A stretch of 64,000 bases of DNA from positions 4,203,740-4,267,739 of the forward strand of contig CM057171.1 in assembly GCA_029962745.1 (NCBI GenBank), given 5' to 3'. Below the pieces are notes generated by a model, which saw only the letters and a list, made by a program, of their open reading frames with translations, did no database searches and was not told the origin of the DNA. The position numbers and the translations under genes are program-made. This DNA comes from Echinometra lucunter (lineage: Eukaryota; Echinodermata; Echinoidea; Camarodonta; Echinometridae). Positions 1 to 14,400 of this stretch are shown one piece after another. Position 1 is the first letter of the stretch. Every line of letters begins with the position of its first letter.

Positions 1-46
1 GATATTGTTGCTCTTTCTCAGTACTGTTTTTATCAAATTGTCTTAC

Positions 47-197
47 CTCGTTTGATGTTATAATTTTGAGAATATCCGCTGCAACATCCCTGGTGTTGGA
101 TATATGGCTCTTGCCGGATATGTACATATTGCTGAGGTACGTCAGGCGGTTGTCCATAAGATGAAGGTGGTGGTAGCTGCATTGCTGGTACTGGCAT
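47..197 (-). CDS. Possible first coding exon of a minus-strand gene (unidentified, partial)
   Basis: Reading the minus strand from an ATG at 197, about 50 codons stay open and end at a good splice donor (GTAAGA, complement of 41-46). The peptide is rich in Pro, Gln and Tyr (it begins MPVPAMQLPPPSSYGQPPD), followed by a CC pair, like the cytoplasmic N-terminus of some small membrane proteins. An in-frame stop lies a few codons upstream of the ATG, and a CpG-containing stretch at about 405-490 could be its promoter. The rest of the gene would lie outside the window to the left. I do not recognise the protein; chance openness of a proline-rich stretch is the alternative. Confidence 0.35.
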
Positions 198-2402
198 CGG
201 AGTTTTACTTTCGGATGAACTTTTAGTCTATAGCTTTGAAAACGCTATTAATTTTACTTCAGTAACAAGTGACCAGCCTCTCAATATAATGTCGCTTATT
301 AGCAGAAGCAGTATTTTGCTCTTTTTTTCCTGTCACTGACATTTTTTCACTCGTATTTTTGTAAGCTTACTGGTTTTGTTTATAAAGCTTTCGTTGCTTT
401 GACGTGAACGCGCGTTCAACGCTGCAAGTTAGGCAACGCAATAATAATGCGCATGGGCTTCTTTGTTACGTCACAGCTGGGGCGTCGGTCAACCCTGACA
501 TGGGGGGGGGGGGTGGCGGCAGGAAGTCAAACTAGATTCGAAAATATTAAGACAGGATAGATAAAAGTTCCCAACAAGCGAGCAAGAAAAGTGAAAAACA
601 ACCTCAATATTCACATTTTTTTTAACATTGCTGAGAGGCTTAAAATGGTCAGATTTTTTAACATTCCATCATTTTTTTTCATTTCAGCAAGCAATCAAAC
701 TAAGATCATTATTTCTTCTTATCATTATTCTCTATCTTTGTCTTCTTCTTCTCTTTCTCCACCACTTTCTTCTTTTTCCTCTTCTTCTTCTTCTTCTTCT
801 TCTTCTTCTTTTTCTTCTTCTTCTTCTTCTTCTTCTTCGTCTTCTTCTTTTTCTTCTCTCTTTGATTTTTCCTTCTTCTTTTCCTTCGTTTAAGACGATT
901 TGCCGACATATGAATTCAACCAAGGACCCCATACCCTACCCCGCCCATCTAGAGAGGAATCAGTCTTAAAACTCAGTTACCATGGTAACAGTGGTAATTT
1001 TATCTGGATGTAATCTTGTATTTTTTTTTCTTTTTTCAAAACTCTGTTTTTACCCTTCCAGGTTTTCTGCGTAGGGAACAAACCGCTGAACAACAACAAC
1101 AACAAAGCCGGCTTGGTGTAAACCAAAAAGGAAAAGGGTATCAACTATCAAAACTAGTTAATCAGTTTCTTTATGGTGCTGATTTACAAAACCCTTACAA
1201 CCAAATGAAGGAGAAGCAAGCAGAAAAAAATAAAATAAGTGATAATATACTTCTTGCACAGAAAATTGTATATTATTTATTTATTTATTTCATTTCTTTT
1301 CTTTTCTTTCATATCCCACAATTGGTATTGTTTAAAATTGCAAAAACACAGGATCCGGGGCATCGTGATCCATTGCTGATCCAGGGAGGTGGTAGAGAGA
1401 CCCTTTCCTGATTGGTCAATAATTGCCTGAGCTTATGCTTCGAAGAATAAATTATGTCGTATACAGATTTATGACTATTATGAGGAAGACTGCGGCAAGA
1501 ATTATCTCGACTTTGCACTTTTCTCCTTGACTCTGCCACGCCAGTAATCATGCTGCACACCGGCCCCCACCGCCCCCCCCCCCCGGAACCCCGCGGTCAA
1601 TATTCGAAAACGAAAAGGCGTGACCATTAAGGTGTATTGAAAATGCCATTTACTCGATGTACTCCTCCACCCGACCCCTCGAAAGATTTTATGCACCTGT
1701 TCCTGCATGTAAACATACACGTGCTAATACGCACAGCGTTGCCACTTCGGTTACTAAGTGACAACAAGATTCGTTCATTTTAAAGTAGGGGTAATAGAAA
1801 TTGTAAAGTTACATGTTGGTTTATTTGATCATTTGAATATGTAGATATAACTTTTAATGAATAATCTTGGAATGAAAAATATTCATAAAAACAGAAATAT
1901 TCCTATATATTACATTAATTTGTAATTATTTAATGAACTTACTTTCTTATGATATTATATTTCCCTTCAATAAATGAAAGAGTCCAAATCTCTTCGTCGA
2001 TTTCTTTATGGTGGTGGCCAAACCGCTTAGCTTGGCTAATATACGTACAAGCCTATGTAAGCGGATTTATGTGTTTTACAGTAAATATTTACCACAGCGG
2101 CGATATCGTTAACTTCCAATTATACACACTTCTTATCGTAGGTGTTCAGTGGTGGTAAACCTCAAGAAAATTTGACAGCTCACGAAAAGATTTGGTGAAA
2201 TTATGAGACAAGAAAGAGGAGGAGAGAGTATTCTACAAGAAGCGTGATTTGATGCTAAAATGTCATTTTGAGAAACGAAGAATTTCCGGCCGTGTGCAAG
2301 GTGGTGAATGGGAATCTCTCGCCTTCATTTTCGCCTTTTTCCATGTTTTCTACAAGTGTCAAGAAAATATTGTTGAACTTGAATTGAAGGAACATTGTGA
2401 AA
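198..2402. other. Intergenic region and putative 5' flank of the EFCAB6-like gene
   Basis: No convincing gene. It holds a CpG-rich stretch at about 405-490, a G run at 501-511, a CTT microsatellite at about 770-868, a short CAA run near 1090, and a C run at about 1568-1584. About 200 bp before the EFCAB6-like ATG the sequence becomes less AT-rich; this may contain the 5' UTR and promoter, but no TATA box or initiator stands out. Confidence 0.5.
770..868. repeat. CTT/GAA microsatellite
   Basis: Imperfect (CTT)n with TTT interruptions. It gives poly-Ser, poly-Leu and poly-Lys reading frames on both strands that are not genes. Confidence 0.95.
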
Positions 2403-5400
2403 ATGGCGACGGGTATAGTGAGTAACCAGCGGAATGCATCTGGTTTCAAGCCTCCTAATCTTCCAAACATCGAGCATCCGATGTCCCGACTTGGGGACCG
2501 AAAATCACTGAATGTTGTAGGATCCAATCGACCAGACTCGGTGATGAGCCCGAGGCAGAACTTCAACGGGAGAGAGGCGAGAACTCCCCCGTTAGCCCAG
2601 GCAGGTCGAGCCTCTGTAGTCGGTCTTCATGCATGGGATGAGCCTGACCATAATCTACCCCCATTGCAGAGGGATGGAGGGAAGGAAAATAAGCGATCAA
2701 AGAAACAAAAACACTCGAGAATGATGACATGGCCGCCAGGTAATTAATGAACATTAAACTATATTCTACATCATTGTGAATGGACAATTAAAAATATTTG
2801 AATATCCCAAATTATAGTGCTAACTGTTACATCTAACGTACACTACACTAGTCATGATTCCCTGCTGAGTTTGTAACCTGAATTTAAGTTGGACTCATTT
2901 GGAGTGAAACTGTATGAGGAAATTCCTTATTATATTTAAGATTGAAATGTACATGGCACTTCATGCTGTTTTTATATTTGTATTCATGATATTGGAAAGT
3001 TTATTACAATGTGAGAGATGAGATTATGATCAAAAGAAAACAATTATATCTTCCTGGAGTATATTATCTTCCTGGAGTATATTATGATCAGTCAAGAATA
3101 TTATTATATTCCTTCCACACCAAAAGGTTATGTCATATGACATAATTCACAATGGCAAATTGCTGTGTACAAATGGGAAGTGCTCGATTAAGTTTTATAA
3201 TTTACACACCAACGGCTCTTTTAGCTGTAACTTTCTTGTTACTTTAACAGAAAGTAGGGCAGTATATCAATTTATAATTTATGGCATTTGCCGTAGTGTA
3301 ATCTTTGATGGTAAATACACATTTTTCTACCATCAAAGAACTCCAAACCTGAAAATAGATGGAAAAGTAGATTTGGATTGGTTTTTCGCTATCAAAGTAA
3401 AAAGTAATGTTTTTTTTATCTACCCACAGCACATGAGCAGGGACCAGGAGAGAGGCGAGCTAAATCAGCCAAGGTACCAAGCAGTGCCGAGTATGTCGCA
3501 CGGTATTCAAGAGATCCTGATGAGGTAGAGTATGAGAGGAAAATCAATGGGGGTCGGGGGATCTGAGAAAAAATTCTGGCAAAACTTTAAAAAATGTCCC
3601 TTCAAAATGTATTGACAAAGAAAAGTAAGGAGGAAAGTGGAGAAAAAGAAATGAAGAGGGAGAAAGATGGTAGGCACAATTTTTGTACAGTGTCAGTAAA
3701 TCAAAGAAAGTAGATGGTTAAGGGATGATTTGCTTGTGGAACTCCGTAGGGTTGCCCCCTTTGACACAGCTGTCAGTCACATGAAGAAGAAAAAGAAAAG
3801 AGATAGGAAAAAGGAAATGAAAGAGGGAAGGAAAGTGAACTGCTAAAAATGCCCCTCCAGGACAGTTCCTGTCAATGAGCTCCAGTGCTTACATTCATGT
3901 AGTGGCATAGCTACAGTGCTTTATGCCCTACTGAACATAAAAAAAAAAACAAAAAGGAAATAGAGAGAGAAAGAGAGGGGGTAGGGGACAGGATAGATGA
4001 GAGAAGAGAGCAGAACTCCCTCCCTCACACCTCACAGTGAACATTACCGAAACACACAATATCAAATTTTGTAGTACCTACTGAAAATTCATACCTTTCC
4101 AGGTGGATGATTTTCACCGACTAATTTGCTTTCAGCCAATCAGATGCGAGTATTTTCAGTAGCTTATAACATTTGTTGGTGATTTTCACCGACAAAACTT
4201 TTCATGAAACGCTACCCTGGAGTCACAGTCGCATCATTTGTGCCGTGACAAGATTATTGATTTTGAATGTGGAATGAATGTAATTATTTTGTGGCCTTGA
4301 CTGAAAAAGGCCAGACAAGGCCATGCTATTTCATTGTAAAACCACAATAAAACCTATTAAAATCTAGCAATTAAAATTTGGCATACAGAGTTAGAATTCC
4401 CTGGTTGATATGCTATTTCTTTGAATGTGATAGGAATTACAGTGCAAGTTATATTCATATTGAATGTAGAATTCTACTAAGAAAATTTAGTCCATAAATA
4501 TTCTATACGAAAAAGTGAATTTTATTCTTGAAGAACGTTTTAGATGAATCACTAATACCTCCAGAATCAAATAATACCTTTCCGTTCTTGAATATACCAC
4601 CCAGTTGGCTGCATTGGGATAGGGCGAGAAGAGGCAAAAATCAATACATGCCAAACAATTAATTGACTCGTGGTATTCTATTCAAATGGGTCAAGCGGTC
4701 AATAAAAGCTTTCAACCCACAGTGAATAGGGGGTTCACCAAATGCTTTGTGCACCCCCTTCACTGTCTGAAGGGCAATGAAAGGTATTTACATGATGTTT
4801 GATGAGCAGACGTAAGATGGTTTCAAAGAACAGTATGCAAATATCCAGGCATGGGGAACATTGCCATAGGAATGCTCATTATGTTTTTATGTTACACCGT
4901 ACATTTCTTAAAAGCTAGCTATTCATATGCTATACCAGTATTGTACCAGTATGATGGAAGTTTAATTTTTTTTTTTAAAAGAAAGAAAATCCCACTCAAG
5001 GAATTCTTCATGAGCTACAATTTATGACTAAAATATACATAATTATACATTATCTTATTATCTAATTAAATTGTAAACTGTTTTTCAACTGTTTTGTTTA
5101 GCATTGTACATGTGGTTAAACATTTGATGCAAAATTTTAATAACTGGAAAAGATAATTGGGGGATTTTAGATCTTATTGAATTGCTTTAACGCCATCTTC
5201 AAATCCATCTTTGCTTCTATTCTTAACAGCTGATTCAGATACTACGGGTCAAACTTGTCTCAGGATTCCATGGCCTTCGTCAGATGTTCAAAGGTCATGA
5301 CCCTCAGGGCAAAGGTCGTGTGTCAAAGAGTGCAATGGGTCAGATTCTATACCCTCTTATAGGCTACATCACTCATGAAGATGTAGCAAGACTAATGCAG

Positions 5401-8400
5401 AGGTAGGAACTAATTAAGAATTATGTTTCATTTTGATACAGTTTCTAAATCATAACTTGTAGACCTACTCCAGTAAAAAAACCCCTCACTTTGATAGGGG
5501 AAGTAGGACATGCAGAGCAATATTTCATTCTCCAGATCCATTAGCAAGAACAACACCTGGGGCCCGTAACACAAAGGTTTGCGATCAATCGCAAATTTAA
5601 AACAACCATTCTGATTGGTCCAGGCTCACCTTTTTGAACGAGATGCGCATGAAACAATGGTCTTGATTGGCTGTTACAACTTTGCGATTGACTGCAAATC
5701 TTTGTGTTACGGGGCCCGGGTCAAATATACATGTTATGTAGGCCAAACCAAAAATTACATTACACACAACCATTTGAAAAAAAATTACTGGGCATTTATA
5801 AAAGTTGATTTGCATGTGTGACCGGGATGTATAATGATGAATAAATTGAAATTAAATTCAATTGAGCAATATTAGGACCATGATTAATACCTGTTTATTT
5901 CAGTGTTTTTACACTTTTGGTGTGATGTAACATATGTCATTTCCAAAAGATTAACCAGTATCAACAATGCTGTCTTAATGTACCCATGGTACAGTTGTTC
6001 ATTATTTCAGATTGCTGTAATCGGTTAATGCTCTGTTAACCCATAGCAGTACAGAGCTTTCTTGAGGTCTAAATTAATCATCTTCAATCCTCAAATTGGC
6101 AATACAAATTATTTTTTTCCACATTTACATAGCTTGAAAAAAAATAAATATGGATATAACATAAACCAAAATGAAATATAATTGTAAAATTGAATCAGAA
6201 ATTGCCAATTTGAAAACAGAAATAGTGATTATATATTATTCACTGCGTTGCCAATTTAAAGAGTTTAATGATTAGTTACACTTAAACTGCTCTAATTCGA
6301 GAACGCCGCACCATACAGTGATGGGAATGGGCTCAAATTTGTCAGGGCATTTTTCTCTTTCTGCTCATGTATGATATGTACTGCCCAACATTCTGGACCA
6401 ACAGATACTGCAAAAGCGTCTCCTAAGTGACACTGTTCCTCTATGGGTTTATATATAATGAATTTGGTGATGACTTCTTTGCAATAATGCAAAATTTAAT
6501 GAAAATACTTATTTCCTCTTCTTTCAGACTTGGCTTGGAGAAAGACGACACTCTCACATTTGATGATTTTATTGCATGCTTCAGAGATACAGAAGTAAGT
6601 TTGTTTCATTTTTTTTTTAATGTTGTTGAAAACTGGTGCTCTTTTACTTGTACTCTCGATACTGCAAGAATAAACAGAAAACCAAATTTAAAGACCTAAA
6701 TGGAAAGGGGAAAAAGCATGTGAAGATAACAGTGTCTGATGTTAGTGCACTTCTTTCCTTTAGTTTCTTTATTCTTTATGGTGTTTTATTTTTCTTTCTG
6801 TCTGTTCCTTTGCTGTACTCTGAAGAGTGCACGTTCAGTATGTATATTTTCAATGCATTCCTCTGATGTTGTAGTAGCAAACATTTTTAATTCTTGAAAT
6901 ATTTTGTTGATGTAAACTGCATGATTAAAATGACTGCAAAGAATACACCATGTTACAAAGTACCTGGGGGTGTTTCATAAAGCTGTTCGTAAAGTTACAA
7001 ATGACTTTACGAATGACTGGGATATGGCAAGCCAAATGGGATGCCCAAGGTTTTTCCTGATGCTTTAACAAAGTGACTGCATTTCCCATAACCTTGATTG
7101 AATTTTTTGCAAAAAAATATACTTTGCAATGAAAAGGTTTGTAAAACAATAATAATGTTAATTTACCTCTGCATATTTTACCTTTAGCTGATGCGATTTA
7201 TTATGATTTAGAATCCTATTTAGCTTGCCATATTCAAGTTGTTCGTAAAGTCATTCGTAACTTCACGAACAGCTTTATGAAACACTATACTGGTATAGTT
7301 TCTGAAATATTGTCATATTGTTGAAATAAATGAATAGAAACCAATGTGAATTTATATTTGATATCAGGTTGTCCAACGTGAGTGGTTAAGTCCCATCGCA
7401 AGGAAGGGTGTGGCAGCAGAAAGACGCAAGTTACACCCTGAGGAACACCTCCGAGATAAAGACCGCGCCCCTCCAGCCCAAAGATGTACCGCTGTGTATG
7501 GGAATGCATTGCTCAAAGAGAAATGCAAGCACAGGTAAATTTGAACTAGCTTGGAACAATTTAGTGCAGGGCATGGTGTGGAGGGGGTTTGGATGGTGTG
7601 CTCATCATCTCTGATGAGCAAACTAAAATTATTGGCAAAGTTGGTATTTTTCCCTTTGCCCACTGGATCTTCCTAGGTGAGCATATGTTTTAGGGCAGTA
7701 AACAGACAAAACACATTTTAAGAGGCCAATATAAATGGTTCATATATACTGTACATATAGGCAGTTCAAACTGTAAACATTTTGTTACCTCGTGAAAAAC
7801 GCTTTCCTTTACTTAGACAACAGACTTGTTATTTCTTGAATGATATAAGTTCATGGAATAAGATTGTTGGTACCAGATGCCTGATGGTTATGCTTTGTAA
7901 TTTTTGTTTTAATAGTTTGTTTGATTCATTATTGAACAGAGTTTTCTGCATCCAGTTGGTTCAGCCCTTAATAATCTCCCCGAACTGGCAGTGCTTTTGT
8001 CTAATGAGTGAGGATGGATACAAGGGTCTTTGTAACTGCAGTTGTTTTTACTGCTATTTCTGATATGATGGTTTTTATTTTCCAGTGATTTTGACCTCAG
8101 GAAGTACCTAGCACCAGCCTGTTTTGAAGCAGGAGGGAAAGTCCTTGGTCCTCAGCTCCAGGAATGTCTGTCCCTACTAGGAGCTCATCTAGATGATGAA
8201 GAGATGGAGAAATTATGGTCAAGGTATGAATTCCTATGGTGGCCCTGAAGTACGCTCAACAACAGGTCATGTGTGACATTAATTTTGCGGCCATTGGATG
8301 CGAAATTTGCGTTCCAGTCACGAAATTTGTGACCCGTGACGCAAAATTTGTGACCCATGATGCAAAATTAATGACCCAGGACACGAAATTGATGACCTGG

Positions 8401-11400
8401 GAGCGATTTTCATGACCTGGAATGTGAAATTCGTGACCCAGGACGCGAAATTCACGACTTGGGATGCGAACTTTATGTCCCAGTTGCAAAATTCATCGCC
8501 CAGGACGTGAAAATCGAGACCCGGGACGCGAACTTTACATCCCAGTCGCGAAATTCATGTCCATTGGCCGCGAAATTCGCGGCACACATGACCTGTTGTC
8601 GATTGTACTTCAGGGCCACCACACATTCCTGAAAAGATTACCCCAAGGTCATAGATCTTCTCTTGGCTCTTTATGGTATTCCCTACTTAGGTTTTTAGCT
8701 CCTCTTTTGCTGGCATTTGTGTAATCTGATAAACCAATAATTTGAGCTTCTCATGCTTGCATTGCTGTGACTGTCGATCCTTTGTTATGTCTTTTGTGGC
8801 AACCAAGGGCCGATTCAAAATTTTTTAAAATAGGGTTAAGGGTGTAGGGTGTAGCAGTTCTTAGTTCTTGACAAACAAAAGGGTCATCACATTTTCAAGT
8901 GTATTTTTGGGTGTGACATCTGATGGGGATTTTTTTCTTACTTGCTGCATGTACCGGTACAATTCGTTCTGTAAAACAGAAAGGGAGGGAGGGAAGGAGT
9001 TGGTTTTTTTAGGGGGGGGGGAGTAAGGGAGGGTTGAGCCTGGACCCCTACATGTAAATCCTTGATGGTGGCAGCAGTGGGATAAAGACGTTAACTTCCA
9101 ACCAGATACTGTTACCTAGCTCCAGCCCTAACCCTAACCTAAAACCTGACTGCAGCCATATACCTGGTTCTATAGATGTATGTCTTTGATGGAATAGAGT
9201 CTGCAGGAATTGTCGCACGATCAATTCAGAGCCATTTATTGATGCATATACTTCAGTTTCCAAGTATGAATTAATTGAATTACAGTATATGCTAATAACA
9301 AAATTTTCTCTTTATTGTAGGTATGACATTGAGAATACTGGAGCCTTGGATAGTGCCTGGTTCTTCATTCAAATAGGATTAGATGGCAACGGTCAATATA
9401 ACCCAAGAGCTAGAACAGCACCCCCTTCAAGACGGCATAAGTACTCGCAGTTGCCCTCAACAGTGAGTTGTTAATTAATGACGACTGTAACATTGTGATT
9501 TAATTCATTAAATTCAATGTTTTTATGACATGTCCACTGAAAGACTGCTAAAGCAAAGGGGGAGGAACTGGCTAAACTATTAATTTGTGTTCATCCACAG
9601 CATAGTCTTCTTTTCAGGATATCATTGAAAAATTACTTGCTTGTTTTAGCATAGTAATCATAATCAATTTTCCTCTTTTGTGAGATGGATTTTCCGCTAG
9701 GGGCTGTGGAGCCAGAATTTTAAATGTGTCTACTGCAAAAAATAATGGGGTAGGGAGTGACTGGGGAGTGCATCCCCAATCTTTTTTCGGTAGACATGTT
9801 TAAAATTGCAGCATTGAGGTTCTATGCATATTTGCATGCACCCCCCCCCCCCCCACTGTCACCCCACCGTCACAAACGACACCAGTCTTAAAGTCAGCAA
9901 GTTTGGCGAGCTCTTGCCCGCTTTCAGACAGTTTCACGTCATTTATTTCCAGTGGTGTGGTTCCAAGATAGGTAGAGCTTGGCTTTTAAGGAGTTAAACT
10001 GATTTTCTAGAATGCTCAGACTACAGGGCTGAACTTGTCATGCATGTTGGTTCAAGTGATAGAGCATTCGCCTCATGAACGGGAGGTTGTGGGTCCGATC
10101 CCCGGCCAAGTCATACCAAAGACTTAAAAAATAGGACCTTCTCCCTTCTAGCCCAGGTGCTCGGTATATAAGAATGGAGAAGGATAATAATAACATGTTA
10201 TGCAGGGCCTGCTCAAAGAGCAGCTGATAAAAGCTGAATGGGCTAAAAAGCCCATTACCTTGGGTAAATAATATGTTATGATTATTATTATTATGTAGGA
10301 GACATTGAGCAACAATTTCATTTAACTTGCATTTCTTATGGGTTTGATACAAGATTGTTATGCTTAGTCTTCGGAGGATTGATCAGTTGATCTTTCATCT
10401 CTCAACAGCCAAAGATCCAAGAGGAAGAAGAGTTAGAATTCCCTGAATCACCGAGGATTCCCACACCGCCTTCTAATGGCAGACACTTGAACAGTCGCAT
10501 GGGTCCTGCACGAGTGCCATCAGCTGATGTCGTCAGTTTTATCATGAGAAAAGTAGGTTTGCCTTTTCAGTGGAAGCAGTACTCTCACTTTGTTATGAAG
10601 AAGAAAGAAGAAACCGATGTAGTAGTTTTAGAAAATATTTTTAAAAATTTCCGGTGCTAGTGGTATAAGTGCATTTCTAATTTCAATGTAAAGGATTTCC
10701 CTTGTAGAGATATTTCTTTGTATGTCATATGTACTCTAAGAAAAGAGATCCATTCTTATAGTAATGAATCCAAGGGGAAAATGAGGTTATAATATTCTAG
10801 TTTGTTGACAAGAAAAAGTTTTGCTATTAACCTGATGCCTACAGGAACCAGGTGGTCCCTGTATTGAGTCTGTGAGAGTTAGAGAATTCAGTCATCAACG
10901 GGTTAAAGTTTGAAGTGGTCTGACATCACACAAAATATCAACCCTTTAGATTTTCATTACTTTACATGACACATGAGGATTAAGTTTCAAATTAAAGTTG
11001 TGAGAAAAGAAGGAATGTGTTTGCAAAGGTTCTTTTTGATACGACTGTTGGATGCGCAATAATCATTAAGAATTTTCTGATCATAAGATTAAATTTTCAT
11101 TGATTTAAAAAAAAAATTCTTTTCAGATGGAGCAGCCATTTGATAAGTTGATGTCATCATTCCAGATGGCAGATAACTCGGGCAATGGTCTTCTTGGAAT
11201 AGAACAGTTTAGGAAAGTGCTTGCTGAGTATGGAATCAAGATTCAATATGTTGATGCAGAAATGATGATGGAAAGGTAAGGTGTTAATTTGATTTCTCTG
11301 TAGTCATGAAAACAGAAGTAAGCAGCGGTAGGAGTAACAGCAGTGGGCCTTTGTGAGATCCAAAGCATCAAAGTATGTGCTGCTGCAATACAGAATAAAT

Positions 11401-14400
11401 GTTGTTGCTATGATTCATCGAATTACATAGGTTATCATCATTTTGAGTCATCACACTACTGTTGCCCAATGTCTGGCACACGTGAGAGCCATGTTTGATT
11501 GTTGGCCACTGCCAGGTCCTTCTCTGTGCAGGTGTCATACAGAATGTCAAATCTAAGCAAATGAACCATAGCCTGGCAGCCCTTCCTACACGATAATCTG
11601 CTGCAGTGTCTGTATATCTACATTTGAACATGTTTGCCTTTGATTGCATATTTATACTAAATTTCATACTTTTTCTATATAAAACAGTATGTTCTTTGTG
11701 ATTTGCAAGGATGATTGTGAAATAATTTGCCATAAATGGAATCATAAAACAGAGAATTTTCCAGGTTAAAAATGAGCACCTTATCAGGCTATTGACTGCA
11801 TAGATATGTGCGTCACTATACAACTTTTAAATAGTTTCTTCAGGTCTGAAGAATCGATTAATATGTAATACTAAAATTACAATATTTGCTCTTTGTGTTT
11901 TAAAAAATGCCAAGGAAGATGCTCAACATGCTCCAGTCTTACTGTTTCATGATTTTTGTCCATTTGTCCTCTTTTAGATGTGGATTGAGGAGAAAAGATG
12001 GTCGAGTGATGTACAGGGATTTTCTTTTGAAGTATATGATGAGATCAGCTAATGGCATAGCTCATAGGATTATCATGGACTCCAATCACAAGTAAGTATA
12101 CATTATACAAATAATGAATGTGTATGAGTGCAATGGACAGAATATTTCATGAGGTGAAAGTTGAAATGATCCATTTAACGAGGCGCAGCCGAGTTGAATG
12201 GATCAATAATTTCATCTTTCACCGAATGAAATATTCTGTCCATTGCACGAATGAAAAAACATTCATTATTTGTTTTATATGACACCTAAAAATAGACCAA
12301 ATCGCAATAAATCAATAGCGCTATACGCTAGCGCGCTGTTCACTGCAAATGCAAGCATTTTACGTACGTAGTGTGCCGGGCCCTCGGCCAGCGTGCAATG
12401 AGGCAAATCGTATGGATCCAAAATTGCACGGTAAATGGAGCCACTTTTGCACGATTGATGACGTCATAGTGCAATGGGACAAATGATGAATATCAAACAA
12501 CCATTCAAATGACAGGGATCTATCTAGGTGTCATATAATACTAAATATAAATCTTGAAATAGAAGGTATTCTTATTGAGATCATAATAGAAAAAAGCAAG
12601 TGGCATTGCAGAGTGAACTCAATTTTTGGCTGTGCCATCACATGATGATGGAAATGAAATAAGAGTGTCCATTTTCCATCGCTTCACTTGTCTTCTAAAA
12701 TGGACGATCACATATTGATTCTTTGCAGAGGTATTGAAGTTGGTTGGGATGATAAAAAAATTGGCTGGGAATATAAAGGTTGTAGTTTCAAGCCATGCTG
12801 TGTGTTGATGTTTACTATATTCTCACCTGAGGTGAAATGCTCTGTATGTAGATAATCATTGCTCTAGCTGAGCCGAATGATAAATTTTCTAAGCTTTTTG
12901 GATGGCATACTATTGTGCTGCTACATGTATGCAAGGGGAGAATATTATTATTTTTGATATTTTTTCTGTTCCATTTTACCCACAGGTTCAATACCCGGCT
13001 CAACACTCCTCAGGGATATTTGTGTGTGGATGAAGCTGAGGCTAAGCTTTTAGAACTTATTCATAAAGATTTCCTTGCTCTGCTGGGAATGTTCAAGTAA
13101 GTACAATAAAAATGTTCATTCAATTGTAGGAACGCCTTCTATTTACATCTTTAATCCATCTGATGGTACATGCTCTAGATTCAATTCAAGAGCTCTAATA
13201 CTGTAATTTTGTTTTAGGACTTCAAATAACTTACTTGAGTTTGTTGTTCCTGAACTGAAATTTAAGTAATTTTTCAGTTGATGATGTGTTTTACAAATGT
13301 TTGTCAAATTTCATATATATTTTATTAATTTCATGATAATGAAGCAGTTTTTGTGCAGCACATAATAACTTGTTCTCTTTGGTCTTTGAGACAGAATAAA
13401 GCACATCTGTATGCTACCACAATAGTGGTGGAGGTCATGATGATGATATACTTTACCAGCATTTTAACATACTGCTAAGATAACAATTGTAAATGAGCAA
13501 TTAGGGAAACTGAAAGGGACTTGATAGTTTAGGATTAATTTTGTGCCTCAACTTGGGATTTGAACCATGCACCTCCCAGTTAAGAGACCACTGGTTTACC
13601 ACTGAGCCATTGTGCATTATCTTTCTCTTATAACAGATCTCTTGATGTCTATAACTTGGGACTTCTGACCCAGCGAGATTTCAAAGACACTGTCGAGAAG
13701 ATCTTCAACATCCGCATGAGCAAAGACCAGTTTAATGAGATCCTCTACGAGTATGGCCAGGAAGACGGACTTGTTATGTACCCACAATTCCTTGCTGTCT
13801 TCAACAGGAAGAGGTATACTTGGTTTGACTTGGGAAAAGCTAGATCAACCGTTGACCATTTAGTTTTTGGAAAAAGTCATCAACTTGAGACATAGCATTC
13901 ATAATTTGAAGTTTTGTAAAATTAGACTCACATTATCAGACTCACACAGTAGGCCTACATTGAAGTTATTTCATTTTTTGCTTCACAGCAGGGCATAAAT
14001 TTATTTTGCCAAACTTTTAGCCTTTTAGTTTTTAATGGTAAGGTAATGAGTCAATTAGACAATTGCAGACATAAATGTGCTGTATAGATGTTGTTTGAAT
14101 AATTGTGGAAGTATGTTTTGAATTCCAAATGTGTTTTTTGTGCGTCCATTAATGCCCTTTTACTTTGTAAGCAAAGACGTGGCAAACTGATACATAATAT
14201 ACTTGTGTTGTTGATATTTTTTCTTTACCCAGGTTTATTCCTTTTCAAAACCAGTCGAAAGAACAAAACCAATTCCAGACAGGTCCTGACATCTACCGGG
14301 TCCAGGACTTGCCTATAGAAGAGGACCAGGAAAACGAGATGGGGGCGTGGCTTACACAGGGAGCAGCCAGTGAAGAAGAAGCTATGGAGACATCCAAACC

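Noticed and set aside
1016..1411. 131-codon frame with a QQQQQ tract
   Set aside because: An acceptor-like TTCCAG lies at its start but no donor in a sensible place, no homology, and a hydrophobic T-run tail; no link to the EFCAB6-like first exon.
9125..9150. CCCTAACCCTAACC resembling telomeric repeat
   Set aside because: Only about two to three units inside an intron; chance or a relic.
12730..12779. Extra exon between exons 10 and 11 (TTTGCAG acceptor at 12729)
   Set aside because: Exons 10 and 11 already join in phase, and the candidate has no good donor.
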